IMG/VR virus record: IMGVR_UViG_3300028571_000094
Location: 1-27,491 of that record
DNA from: a virus
Length of the DNA stretch: 27,491 bases
Strand: one strand, 5' to 3'
Shown in pieces: positions 7,824-16,077 of this stretch. Every line of letters begins with the position of its first letter. Position 1 is the stretch's first letter. Under the pieces are notes generated by a model. That model was not told where the DNA came from and did no database searches. It saw only the letters and a program-made list of their open reading frames with translations. A program made the translations under genes and the position numbers.

Positions 7824-8216
7824 ATGGATGATATTATTAAAGAATTAGCAGGACTTAAATTATCAAAAAGTGCACCAGAAGCATTTATTGCTAAGTTGTT
7901 TCAGTCTAGGGATATTGCTCATTTAGCTCATTTATCTACTAAGAGCTATGCAGAACACATGGCATTAAATTCATATTACGATGGACTGCTAGATTTTATT
8001 GATGGATTTGTAGAGGCATATCAAGGACTTTATGGAATTGTAAAGCTTGAGATACCTAGTTCTACAAATGAAAACCCTATTAAACACCTAGAAACTCTTC
8101 ATAAGTTTATTGACGAAAATAAGAAGGTTTTCACTGACTCTGCTCTGTTAAATCAGATAGATGAGGTAAAAACTTTAATTCAGTCAACCCTTTATAAACT
8201 GAAGAACCTTTCATAA
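7824..8216 (+). CDS. Ferritin-like/Dps-like small protein, 130 aa
   Basis: All-helical protein with IAHLAHLSTKSYAEHMAL, then YYDGLLDFIDGFVEAYQGLY. His33, His45, Asp60 and Glu64 reproduce exactly the H-x11-H-x14-D-x3-E spacing of the Dps ferroxidase site (H51/H63/D78/E82 in E. coli Dps). The residues around them also align in character (AH-, -EH-, -D..-E..-LG). I believe related phage proteins are grouped in the DUF5856 family. At 130 aa it is shorter than Dps (about 160), mainly after Glu64, and the extra Dps acidic ligand is Asn49 here. It sits between portal and scaffold genes, so it may be a virion component. Iron or metal binding is inferred. Confidence 0.6.
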   Translation: MDDIIKELAGLKLSKSAPEAFIAKLFQSRDIAHLAHLSTKSYAEHMALNSYYDGLLDFIDGFVEAYQGLYGIVKLEIPSSTNENPIKHLETLHKFIDENKKVFTDSALLNQIDEVKTLIQSTLYKLKNLS

Positions 8217-8328
8217 GTCTATATAATCTATATATAAATGCTATATACCCTGTGCCTATGGTATCAATTTATACTGGATTATTGCAACTTATATTTAAAT
8301 TTGTATGTATTAACTAACAACTATTAAC
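8217..8328 (+). promoter_or_regulatory. A+T-rich intergenic leader with promoter candidate
   Basis: A 112-base gap, one of the largest between genes here. CTATATA occurs three times (8219, 8228, 8241). TAAATTTG at 8296-8303 matches the Bacteroidota -7 consensus TAnnTTTG, but the -33 region is poor. No terminator hairpin is seen. It may hold a promoter for the scaffold-like and capsid genes. Confidence 0.35.
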
Positions 8329-9549
8329 ATGGCATTAGATCTATTTAATTCGTTAAAAGTAGAGGAACAGCCTCTAATGAGCTTATCAGAAGTAGAAACT
8401 ACTTCTGGTACTTCTACTATGTCTTCAGATGAAGATGATTCTGGGACAGGTGATTCCAGCCAGGCAACTCCTAAGTCAGGAGATTTGATGCCTATTACAG
8501 ATATGTCAGACACAGATGATGGTGGAGAGCCTTCCAAGGCAAAAAGTGATGAATCTAACACCTCCTCAAGCAAACCAAATTCATCCTCTCAATCATCATC
8601 TAAAAAATATGCAGCCATTATTAAAGCTCTACATGAAAAGACTGGAGCTTTTGAAGGATTTGATGAAGAAGAATTTGAAGATTCTCCTGAATCTTTCCTT
8701 GACTATTTAGATGAGTATGCAACAAAAAATGCTGAAGCTATGGCTTCAGACTATATTGAGAGAAACCTAACTCCACTTCAACAAAAGTTTGTTGATATGG
8801 TGGAGAATGGTATTTCTGAGGAATCAGCTACTCAAATTGTTAAAGGTTATAAATTAGCACAAGGTATTAATGAAGATGTATTAGTAGAAAACCCTGATAA
8901 AGCCAAACAATTATATGCTGAGTATCTTCGTTATACTACTACTTTCTCTGAAGAGAAAATTCAAAGAGAAGTACAAAAGAAAGAAGACCTAGGAACTTTA
9001 ACAGATGATGCTTTAGAAAGTCTTCCTGAGTTTAAACAACTCCTAGCAAATGCTGAAAGAGAAGCTCAAGCTGAGTTAGCTCAGAATGAGTTTAAAAGAA
9101 GAGAGTTCCAAAAAAGACAAGCTGATGAGCTTAAGAACTATTTGGAAGGTACTGATGAAATTGCTGGAATTAAACTAAATAAAAAAATGAAGGACAACTG
9201 GATGAGAGAATACTCAATAGTTGAAACTCAAGATGGTAAAAAAGTCAACCCTATCTTGGCAACAAGAGATGTTGACCCTAATAAATTTGATGCTCTACTT
9301 AGACTATATCATACAATGGGACTATTTAAGTATGATGCCAGAAAGAGAGATTTTGTTCCTGATTTTACTGCTATTAAATCTCTAGGCAAAACTGAAGCTA
9401 TTAATGAGCTTCACAGAGCTGTAGAATCTGATAATGTAAGGAGAAGAACTTCTGGCTATTCTTCAGATAGTGGAGTAGATATGGATGTAGAAAAAGAAGA
9501 CCATAAAAAACGCTGGGCTGAATTAGCCAAAAAACTAGCACCTAAATAA
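8329..9549 (+). CDS. Putative capsid scaffolding protein
   Basis: A 406-aa protein directly upstream of the major capsid gene, the usual scaffold position. Residues 1-90 are very acidic and Ser/Thr-rich (for example SSDEDDSGTGDSSQATP) and probably disordered. Residues 95-280 are highly helical and charged, with coiled-coil potential around 205-275 (EREAQAELAQNEFKRREFQK). The C-terminus is basic (KKRWAELAKKLAPK), reminiscent of scaffold C-termini that bind coat protein. No protease motif is visible. A retained head or cargo protein is the main alternative. Confidence 0.6.
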   Translation: MALDLFNSLKVEEQPLMSLSEVETTSGTSTMSSDEDDSGTGDSSQATPKSGDLMPITDMSDTDDGGEPSKAKSDESNTSSSKPNSSSQSSSKKYAAIIKALHEKTGAFEGFDEEEFEDSPESFLDYLDEYATKNAEAMASDYIERNLTPLQQKFVDMVENGISEESATQIVKGYKLAQGINEDVLVENPDKAKQLYAEYLRYTTTFSEEKIQREVQKKEDLGTLTDDALESLPEFKQLLANAEREAQAELAQNEFKRREFQKRQADELKNYLEGTDEIAGIKLNKKMKDNWMREYSIVETQDGKKVNPILATRDVDPNKFDALLRLYHTMGLFKYDARKRDFVPDFTAIKSLGKTEAINELHRAVESDNVRRRTSGYSSDSGVDMDVEKEDHKKRWAELAKKLAPK

Positions 9550-9580
9550 TCTTTAATTTAATAACTAAACCCTAAAACAA

Positions 9581-11113
9581 ATGACTGAGTTATTTCCCTT
9601 AATTGCGAGGTACGGCCCTAAAACTTTTAATGGCCCCCTCAAAGTTCCCCACTTGGGAGAACTAGGCATGATTGAGCCTCAATTGGCTTCTGACATGTAT
9701 CGTAGAATTTTCCAAACTCTACCTTCTGATGATTATGTGAACTTTATGAATGAGTTCCCTACTAGAGTTCTTGATACTGAGAACAAGTTTTACCATTGGA
9801 GAGTAGCTGGCAACAACAACAAAACTGTACAGCTTCTTGATTGGTCTGACTCTCTTGGTGCTAAGCCTGCTGCTGTAGGTCTTAATCAAGCTCGTTGGTA
9901 TATGATTTTTGGAGAGAGATTCTTTGATTTGAATGACGTTATTGTAGGACACAATCCTGATGATTACTACGTTCAAGTTAAGAGTGTTGAAGAACAAGCT
10001 CCTAATCGTTGGAAATATGAAGTTTCTCTTATTACTGATGATCCACTAAACCGTTCAATGCCTGCCACTGAACTTAATATTGGTACTCGTTGGTCTAAAG
10101 AAACTAACTTCCAATCTGGAGAGCGTTCTATGAGTGGTACTCAAGCTCACTTTACTACTTTTGTAGAATTGAAAGCTCGTGCTGCCCTACAACGTATGAA
10201 CTACAAAGTAGATGGTAACATTATTGCTGAAGGTAAAAACGTACCTCTAGCTTTTGGTTTTCCTGATCCTACTGATCCTAAGTCTACTAAGCCTTATACT
10301 GGAGCTTTTGTTAACTTCTATGATATGGTTGCTCTATATCAATTTAAGAAGCAACAAGCTCGTGCATTCTTGTTCTCTCACAAGAACTACACTCAAAATG
10401 AAATCTATTATGGTATTGATGACCGCAATGGTTGTACTATCCAGACTTTTGCTGGTATGTTCAAGCAAATTGCTAACACCAATATCCACCCCTACTCTAC
10501 TCTAAACCTTGACAAAATTGTAGACATGACCATTGAAATGGGCTTGGCTTACAAAATGCAAGATGAGTATTATGTAGTAATTGAAACTGGTGCTTATGGT
10601 AAGAAAGATATTTCTCAATGGATTGAGAGTCGTTCTACCCAATACACTCCTAACTTTGTAACTGAAAGAGTACAAAAGAATGGTGATATGGGAAGCCAAG
10701 GCTTAACCTACCAAGGTGTATTTACCCAGTTTAAGTCTTACAATGGTGTAAACATCATGGTTAAGCACAGACCTTTCTTTGATGATGTAGAACGCTACAA
10801 AGAAAAGCATCCTTCTGGATATGGTCTTAATGCTTCTCGCCATATGTTAATCCGTGGTGGACACAAAATGGCTAATGGTGAGTTCTTGGGAGATCCTGGA
10901 ATCCATCGTTTGACTGTTAAAGGTCTTGAAAATGGAGTATACAAGTATATTGCTGGTATGCGTGATCCATTCTCTCCATATACTAATAAAGTAAATACTG
11001 GCTCAGCAATGACTAGCAGCCCTGTTGATGCTTATGAAGTACATGGTATGGAGTGGACTGGTTGTGTTGTAGAAGACCCTACCAAAATCTTGTGGATGCC
11101 TTATAACATCTAA
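9581..11113 (+). CDS. Major capsid protein (HK97 fold, crAss type)
   Basis: A 510-aa protein that builds the icosahedral shell. Its N-terminal segment (LFPLIARYGPKTFNG, then LGELGMIEPQLASDMYRRIF) is the part I recognise from crAss-like capsid proteins, and it lies after the scaffold-like gene as expected. The middle holds long beta-rich insertions and the C-terminus ends WTGCVVEDPTKILWMPYNI. The gene uses CGT/CGC for arginine far more than neighbours such as terL, which use mostly AGA, and more C-ending codons. That is the sign of a very highly expressed gene. A strong terminator follows within 20 bases of the stop. Confidence 0.92.
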   Translation: MTELFPLIARYGPKTFNGPLKVPHLGELGMIEPQLASDMYRRIFQTLPSDDYVNFMNEFPTRVLDTENKFYHWRVAGNNNKTVQLLDWSDSLGAKPAAVGLNQARWYMIFGERFFDLNDVIVGHNPDDYYVQVKSVEEQAPNRWKYEVSLITDDPLNRSMPATELNIGTRWSKETNFQSGERSMSGTQAHFTTFVELKARAALQRMNYKVDGNIIAEGKNVPLAFGFPDPTDPKSTKPYTGAFVNFYDMVALYQFKKQQARAFLFSHKNYTQNEIYYGIDDRNGCTIQTFAGMFKQIANTNIHPYSTLNLDKIVDMTIEMGLAYKMQDEYYVVIETGAYGKKDISQWIESRSTQYTPNFVTERVQKNGDMGSQGLTYQGVFTQFKSYNGVNIMVKHRPFFDDVERYKEKHPSGYGLNASRHMLIRGGHKMANGEFLGDPGIHRLTVKGLENGVYKYIAGMRDPFSPYTNKVNTGSAMTSSPVDAYEVHGMEWTGCVVEDPTKILWMPYNI

Positions 11114-11130
11114 TAGTTGTGGATATTTGT

Positions 11131-11156
11131 AAAAGTGGGGATAAAACCCCACTTTT
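11131..11156 (+). terminator. Intrinsic terminator after the capsid gene
   Basis: A perfect 10-bp stem, AAAAGTGGGG paired with CCCCACTTTT, closes a six-base ATAAAA loop and ends in a T-run. It lies 17 bases after the capsid stop, so it should limit read-through or protect the abundant upstream transcript. The A/T ends make it partly usable in both directions. Confidence 0.88.
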
Positions 11157-11180
11157 GCATTATCACTTAAAAATATTGCT

Positions 11181-12179
11181 ATGAGTAAACAACTAAGAAA
11201 AAAAACACAAGAAATGCCCCAAGAAGAAGTAATAACTTTGGCATCAATTGAATCTAAACCCAAGTATTCCTCACAGGATTTCTTGGCTAAAAAAGTTGTT
11301 AGAGTAGTTCCTATTGAAACTAGGACTTTTACTAACCAACAAATAGAACAATTGCCAGAAGGATTTATTCATGAAGGAATGGGAAGATCTCTAGAATTAA
11401 AGAGAGATAGAACTACTGGTGAGTTTTTACCTATTTTTGATAACATCGAAAATGTAATTACTCCTCAGTTTCCAGATGAGCCTATGACAGAACTAGAGTT
11501 CTTCAGTAAGATTACTGGATATGATTTATCTTTTTCTAAAGATAGTAAAAACTTTTGGTCTGGATGGATATCTGAAGGGCCAAACAACAGAGGTAAATTA
11601 CCTTATTCTGTAAAGCTTCCAAAAGAAGGTTTGACATTAGATTTAAGTAATGCATGGGACAATATCACTTGGAGGGTTTTAAAAACCAATGATAGGTATA
11701 TTGCTCCTTCATGGGAACTTAGAAATGCTAAGCCTACTTACTGGTTTGCTTTAGTAGATGAGAGAATTTCTGTAGACTTGAAGAAAGAAGAGATTAATCT
11801 TAAATTAAAAGCAACCGAAGAGTTTAACAAGATTAAAGATCATCGTGAAATCCTTATGGAGTTTATGATTATTAAAGATCCTAACAACATTATCTCTAAA
11901 ACTGCATCTACAGATTTCTTATTTAATCTTGTGTATGAAGTAATGGAAACCAACCCTAAGCTATTCCTATCTATTGTTAATGATGAATATCGTGAAGATA
12001 AGATTCTTATTTTCAAAGCAGTAAGAGCAGGAGTACTTAAGAAAATCAGCACCAAATACTTTACTATGGGTGATGAACCACTAGGAGTATTAGGTGATGT
12101 TATTTCACTTATTAACAACCCTGAAAAGCTAGAATTCCGCAAGAAGCTAGAGTTTCAAGTAGAGAATTCTAATCTATGA
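11181..12179 (+). CDS. Conserved structural/connector protein, 332 aa, unknown role
   Basis: First gene after the capsid terminator, in the place where crAss-like phages carry a conserved unknown head gene. The N-terminal 80 residues look extended. A beta-rich middle contains FFSKITGYDLSFSKDSKNFW and TYWFALVDE. The C-terminal 130 residues are helical, with lysine-rich segments. No enzyme motif or membrane segment is seen. It shares an ATGA junction with the next gene, implying coupled translation and related function. The leader (ACTTAAAA...TTGCT before ATG) resembles that of the gene at 21291. Confidence 0.6.
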   Translation: MSKQLRKKTQEMPQEEVITLASIESKPKYSSQDFLAKKVVRVVPIETRTFTNQQIEQLPEGFIHEGMGRSLELKRDRTTGEFLPIFDNIENVITPQFPDEPMTELEFFSKITGYDLSFSKDSKNFWSGWISEGPNNRGKLPYSVKLPKEGLTLDLSNAWDNITWRVLKTNDRYIAPSWELRNAKPTYWFALVDERISVDLKKEEINLKLKATEEFNKIKDHREILMEFMIIKDPNNIISKTASTDFLFNLVYEVMETNPKLFLSIVNDEYREDKILIFKAVRAGVLKKISTKYFTMGDEPLGVLGDVISLINNPEKLEFRKKLEFQVENSNL

Positions 12180-12964
12180 CAGCAAATGAAATGTGGCAAT
12201 TAGTCTTAGTTGAGTATGAAAAACTCAACTCTGCTGGAGCCCCTGGTATACAGGGAGGTGAGGCTAATATCATATTGACTAATGCCCAGAATTATTTTGT
12301 TCATACTAGAATTACTGCTATCTTAAATTTGAAGAGGGAAGGGTTAGAAGAAACAGAAATCAGAATGCAGGGGTTATCACCATTGATAACCTCTGCTACT
12401 GTTTCAAGTTTTACTAATACCACAGATAACTTACCTAATGGTGTGTTTGCCACATTACCATTAGATTTTATGTACACTATTTTAGAAAGGTGTGTTATTG
12501 ACCAGAATGATTGTGAAACTGGTGAACCTGCTGATTTACCTGTGTATGTTATATCTCATAATGAGTTTAACAGAAGCAGAAATAATCCATTCAAAAAACC
12601 CTATTTTAATCAAACTGAAGGTTTAGTATGGAGATTAGCATTTACTAGAACCAATACTGGATATAATTCTCAAACTACTACATCATCTAATGGGTACTCA
12701 TTTATTACTGGTCAAACAGGCAAAAGGCATGAATTAATTACAGATGGAAATTTTAATATTGTAGATTACGATTTACGATATTTAAGACTTCCAAAACCTG
12801 TTAAAGTAGACTTAGTAAACTTCGTAACCCCTGTAAACATGCAGAATTGCGAGTTAGATGAATCTACTCACAGACCTATTGTGGACATAGCTGTTAAGAT
12901 GATGAAAGAGTCATTAACACAGCCCTCTCAATCTTTACAACTAGATGCTCAACAAATTGAGTAA
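12176..12964 (+). CDS. Putative head-tail connector (ring/adaptor) protein
   Basis: A 262-aa protein starting in an ATGA overlap with the upstream gene. N-terminal helices (MTANEMWQLVLVEYEKLN) are followed by a long beta domain containing FATLPLDFMYTILERCVI and FKKPYF, and by YDLRYLRLPKPV. A C-terminal CELDESTHRPIVDIAVKMM helix ends the domain. The sequence from LP-DF to the TH-PIV-AV helix resembles an adaptor type that recurs in head-tail connectors of Bacteroidota phages. It is probably a ring under the portal or an adaptor. The family is judged by eye. Confidence 0.5.
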   Translation: MTANEMWQLVLVEYEKLNSAGAPGIQGGEANIILTNAQNYFVHTRITAILNLKREGLEETEIRMQGLSPLITSATVSSFTNTTDNLPNGVFATLPLDFMYTILERCVIDQNDCETGEPADLPVYVISHNEFNRSRNNPFKKPYFNQTEGLVWRLAFTRTNTGYNSQTTTSSNGYSFITGQTGKRHELITDGNFNIVDYDLRYLRLPKPVKVDLVNFVTPVNMQNCELDESTHRPIVDIAVKMMKESLTQPSQSLQLDAQQIE

Positions 12965-13016
12965 CTTTTTTTGAAATAATTCGTATAACATATAAACTTT
13001 TAAAACTTAAAACGCA
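12963..13016 (+). promoter_or_regulatory. Promoter-like leader, copy E
   Basis: AACTTTTTTTGA is followed by TTCGTATAAC, then ATATAAACTTTTAAAACTTAA, ending at the ATG at 13017. TTTG (12970-12973) and TAAACTTTT (12993-13001) are 19 bases apart, close to the Bacteroidota -33/-7 spacing. Almost the same arrangement is found at 20451-20503, also starting right at the stop codon of the upstream gene, and a weaker copy at 14821. Confidence 0.5.
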
Positions 13017-13421
13017 ATGAAAACTTTCGCAAGAACTACTACGTTAACTTCTTCTCAAGTAAATGGCTTGGGAACTACTGCTATTATTGTAGTACCTGCT
13101 CCACAAGCTGGGTACGCTATTATCCCTCAAAGCCTTGTTCTAGTTAAAAAATCTGGAACTGCTGTTGGATCATCTGCTGGAGCTATTGGCATAGGCTATG
13201 ATGGATCAAGTGCTCTTGTAATTTCTGTAGCTTCAACCCAAGCTGGAAATGTACTATCTACTGGTGCTGCTGCTAGTGCTTATACTACTGCTGTTAGTGC
13301 TGGTTCTGCTGGTGCTGGAGTATATTCTGGAAAAGCACTGGATATCTTTGCATCAGGTGCTGTGGCTTCTTTTGATGGCACTATACAAGTAACCGTACTT
13401 TTCAACATTGTTAAAATCTAA
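13017..13421 (+). CDS. Small Gly/Ala/Ser-rich structural protein
   Basis: A 134-aa protein with no charged cluster, rich in Gly, Ala, Ser, Thr and Val, and predicted to be all beta. Composition and length are like capsid decoration or auxiliary proteins and small fibre knobs. crAss-like phages are known to carry an auxiliary capsid protein encoded a few genes after the major capsid protein, and this is a reasonable candidate. It follows a promoter-like leader, so it can be expressed strongly and independently. The alternative is a tail-associated beta protein. Confidence 0.5.
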   Translation: MKTFARTTTLTSSQVNGLGTTAIIVVPAPQAGYAIIPQSLVLVKKSGTAVGSSAGAIGIGYDGSSALVISVASTQAGNVLSTGAAASAYTTAVSAGSAGAGVYSGKALDIFASGAVASFDGTIQVTVLFNIVKI

Positions 13422-13449
13422 TAAACTATAAACTTTAAATTTAGAAATC
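13422..13449 (+). promoter_or_regulatory. Conserved A-rich leader, copy F
   Basis: Holds CTATAAACTTTAAATTTAG, ending nine bases before the ATG at 13450. It matches the downstream half of the leaders at 262 and 12991. It lacks the TTTTGA and CGTATAA part, so it may act as a translation leader only. Confidence 0.4.
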
Positions 13450-14757
13450 ATGATTGCACAACCGCAAATTTTAGACAACTTTAAGTACTTTGCAGGAGCT
13501 GATGTAGCCAGAAGTGCTAGTGCTACTGCAGGAACTGTAGTTTCCCCTGGTATCCTAGCTGTAGGAGAAATTGTCATTACTGATCCTAGTAATGTAATTT
13601 TGAGTACTGCTACTGTTCTTACTGCCCCTGCTATTAAAGTAGTTATGGGCCGTGGAACTACTGAAAACCTGTGGGAATCACAGCTTTTCAATTTTAATGA
13701 CATTGCTGCCTACACTGGTATTCCTTTTGCTTCTAAAGTTCAGCAAGTATCTTACTATGGCTACAATGCTGACACCAACACTGGTTCTTTTCAGCCTATT
13801 AACAACAACTACTACAGCCTTGTAATTTCTTTTTATGAGCTAGTATCTCAAGAAGCTTCTGCTTTGATGAACCCCATCATTGTAGATTTCCTTTCTGATG
13901 CTTCTGCTACTCAGCCTGAAGTAGTTAATGGTCTTTACAAAAATTTGGTAAGACAACTTTCTTACTGGACTCGTAGGCCTATTTTAGCTGAAATGGTATC
14001 TAGTGCTGCTTCTGCTGCATTAACAGGTACAGCTACAACATTAACATTTACTAAAGGTTCTCCTATTGTAACTCTTAATGGTACTGTAACTAACGTAGCG
14101 GTAGGTGAGTACTTAAGAGTATCTCCTGATGTAACTGTGAATGATTTGGATCCAGTTTACAGAGTAATTGCTATTAACTCTCCTACTTCTATTACATTAG
14201 AAACTCCTTATCAATCTGATAACTTTGCTGCTCCTGTTGCTCAAGTAGAAGTTATTACTGCTGCTTTAGTTGCTGCAGGTAATATGGGTATTCGTGTAAC
14301 TGGTATTAACCAGCCTTTTATCCTAGATTCTCGCCCTTATGGATTGGTAACTTTCCAAATTGGTATTTCTGGTGGAGGTACTACCAACTTGAGCTACCAA
14401 GTAGGTGCTTTCATTGGACATGGTACTTATGAGCAAATGCGTACTTTAGAAGCTGCTTCTTGGAGAAACCAAGGACAGATCTTTGTATACACTGAGTTTC
14501 CTCCTACTACTGTGTTGACTGACTTGATTGCTGCTCAAAACCATTCTACTTTGGATTTGGTATTGCGTAAAGCTAATAGAGCTTTGACCAACACTGATTT
14601 TAGAGCACAACTTTGCTTAGCTTGTGCTTTAGATGGTAATACTGCTAATACTTTTAAGACTTCTTATACTGCTGGTGTTGGTACTGGTTGTGTAGATGTA
14701 CTGGATGCTTATGTAACTGGCTTTACTAACCTAACTGCCCAATTGGGTAACCTGTAA
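13450..14757 (+). CDS. Abundant structural protein, 435 aa, unidentified
   Basis: A beta-rich protein with few lysines and many Ala, Thr, Val and Asn. Recognisable stretches are KVVMGRGTTENLWESQLFNF, LMNPIIVDFLSDASA and a central Ig-like segment (about 195-275: TFTKGSPIVTLNGTV, then VYRVIAINSPTSITLETPY). The C-terminal part is more helical. Frequent CGT/CGC arginine codons resemble the major capsid gene, and a strong terminator follows. Both point to a high-copy virion protein. A tail or capsid-associated major component is likely, but I cannot name the family. Confidence 0.55.
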   Translation: MIAQPQILDNFKYFAGADVARSASATAGTVVSPGILAVGEIVITDPSNVILSTATVLTAPAIKVVMGRGTTENLWESQLFNFNDIAAYTGIPFASKVQQVSYYGYNADTNTGSFQPINNNYYSLVISFYELVSQEASALMNPIIVDFLSDASATQPEVVNGLYKNLVRQLSYWTRRPILAEMVSSAASAALTGTATTLTFTKGSPIVTLNGTVTNVAVGEYLRVSPDVTVNDLDPVYRVIAINSPTSITLETPYQSDNFAAPVAQVEVITAALVAAGNMGIRVTGINQPFILDSRPYGLVTFQIGISGGGTTNLSYQVGAFIGHGTYEQMRTLEAASWRNQGQIFVYTEFPPTTVLTDLIAAQNHSTLDLVLRKANRALTNTDFRAQLCLACALDGNTANTFKTSYTAGVGTGCVDVLDAYVTGFTNLTAQLGNL

Positions 14758-14773
14758 TCATAGCAATGCTACT

Positions 14774-14807
14774 AAAGGGGGTAGCCTATTTTTGGGCTAC
14801 CCTTTTT
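14774..14807 (+). terminator. Intrinsic terminator after the 435-aa structural gene
   Basis: AAAGGGGGTAGCC pairs with GGCTACCCTTTTT over 13 bp including two G-U pairs, around an eight-base TATTTTTG loop, and ends in T5. It starts 17 bases after the stop codon. It separates the head/connector genes from the fibre genes. Confidence 0.88.
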
Positions 14808-14820
14808 CAGTAGTTTATGG

Positions 14821-14855
14821 AACTATTTTTTCAATAATCCGTAATATGATTACAT
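14821..14855 (+). promoter_or_regulatory. Promoter-like leader, copy G
   Basis: AACTATTTTTTCAATAATCC then GTAATATGATTACAT precede the ATG at 14856. It shares the AACT-T-run, the AATAAT and the CGTA core with the leaders at 12963 and 20451, but lacks the AAACTTAAA end. Its place directly after a terminator supports transcription restarting here. Confidence 0.45.
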
Positions 14856-15422
14856 ATGGCACTAGAATTAAAGCTATCTCTTTGCTTTAAAGAGAAATGC
14901 AGTAAGCTTCAGATATCTGATGCTACTGGAGAATATGATGTAACCACTAATCCTACTGGATGGGGTGCACCTAATTTAGATTTAGCTGATGTAGATTCAG
15001 CTACTGTTGTTTTGACTCCTCCTGGAGGTTCTGCTATTAACTATGATGTAACAGCAGAAGTTCAGGGAGGTACTATTGTAGATGGTACTTTCTTATTAAA
15101 GCTTGTTGATAACATTACTTTAAATGATGGTATCTATACTGTTACCTATACTGTAGTTGATGAAGATACTGATACTGAGTACACTATTACAGTTAAATCT
15201 TTTTCTACATGTAAAGCTGATTGCTGTGTAGAGAAAATGAAAACCAAGTTTAAAGAAGAACTTTGTGGTTGCAACTGGGAAAACTTTTGGGACTACTATA
15301 AAAAAGCTGAAGCTCTTCTCTATGCTGCTAAATCAGCATTTGCTTGTGGTAAGGATGCCCAAGCTACTGACTTATTAACTCAAGTAAATAAAATTTGTAG
15401 CATTCAAAAGTGCTGCTGCTAA
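14856..15422 (+). CDS. Ig-like domain plus Cys-rich C-terminal domain protein
   Basis: A 188-aa protein. Residues 1-115 look like a beta-sandwich (ATVVLTPPGGSAINYDV, LNDGIYTVTYTVVDE), the kind of Ig-like module used in phage tail and fibre adaptors. Residues 116-188 are a helical domain with ten of its twelve cysteines: C119, C123, C124, C137, C139, C164, C181 and C186-188 (a terminal CCC). Such density suggests metal binding or disulfides. The next two genes are also cysteine-rich, which points to a shared assembly. No signal peptide. Probably an adaptor for fibres, by inference. Confidence 0.6.
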   Translation: MALELKLSLCFKEKCSKLQISDATGEYDVTTNPTGWGAPNLDLADVDSATVVLTPPGGSAINYDVTAEVQGGTIVDGTFLLKLVDNITLNDGIYTVTYTVVDEDTDTEYTITVKSFSTCKADCCVEKMKTKFKEELCGCNWENFWDYYKKAEALLYAAKSAFACGKDAQATDLLTQVNKICSIQKCCC

Positions 15423-15432
15423 AATAATAATT

Positions 15433-16077
15433 ATGTGCAACTGTTCATCTAATATATCAAATTGTAATTGTAATGACTGCTCAGTAATTACTATACCTAG
15501 TATAATAGGGCCAGAAGGAGATCCTGGAGTTAATGGTTTAAATGCAGGTAATGTTATTGACACAGAGATTATTTTTACTGCTGGGCCTGTACAAGGAGCT
15601 GTTAGAAGATATACTCCAGAAATTCTTATTACACCTAGTACTGAACTAACTAAAACAGATGATAGATTAAAAATCAGAGCAGTTTTTGCACTAACAAGTG
15701 AAGCTTCTCCTGCTTCTGGTGTATTAGGAGTGTATATTAATAGTACTGCCTCTATGGTTGGTGCCACAGCATTAGCTGAATTTAGTGGTACTATTCCTAA
15801 TGGTAAGTATTTTTATATGGAGTTTTACTTTGATAGATATACTACTCAAAGATATCATGTAACAGGTACTGCAAAATTTTCCAATATTGCATCAGAAATA
15901 GGTCAAGGTCTATTTTTAGTTCCTACTGAGAGTAGTTATGTTATTCGCAGAATTAACCAATTAGTTACAGCTCCTACAGTATTAAATTCTCCTTTTTATA
16001 TATTCTTAGGTTCTCAAAATTTAGGGTATATACTTCCTACTTTTTTCACTGTTGAATATATCTTAAGAAAATCATGA
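15433..16077 (+). CDS. Fibre-like protein with Cys-rich N-terminal anchor
   Basis: A 214-aa protein. It begins MCNCSSNISNCNCNDC, with five cysteines in the first 16 residues and none after. Next comes a short collagen-like stretch, GPEGDPGVNGLNAG (about 28-41), then a beta-sandwich of about 170 residues. An anchor, a collagen-like stalk and a globular beta head are typical of trimeric phage head or tail fibres. It ends in an ATGA junction with the 91-aa gene, so the two are probably made together. The receptor is unknown. Confidence 0.65.
   Translation: MCNCSSNISNCNCNDCSVITIPSIIGPEGDPGVNGLNAGNVIDTEIIFTAGPVQGAVRRYTPEILITPSTELTKTDDRLKIRAVFALTSEASPASGVLGVYINSTASMVGATALAEFSGTIPNGKYFYMEFYFDRYTTQRYHVTGTAKFSNIASEIGQGLFLVPTESSYVIRRINQLVTAPTVLNSPFYIFLGSQNLGYILPTFFTVEYILRKS

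Noticed and set aside
8217-8328. Terminator between the ferritin-like and scaffold-like genes
   Set aside because: Only A/T palindromic fragments are present, with no G/C stem and no T-run after a hairpin.
8516-8710. Plus-strand frame of 64 codons inside the scaffold-like gene
   Set aside because: Entirely within another gene in a different frame with no leader or motif. The frames at 3895-4143 and 10254-10505 were rejected likewise.
13353-13703. Minus-strand open frame of 116 codons
   Set aside because: Lies opposite two well-formed plus-strand genes, has no A-rich leader, and its composition follows from the coding frame on the other strand. Similar antisense frames at 15375-15767, 16805-17197, 19537-19920 and 11840-12142 were rejected for the same reason.
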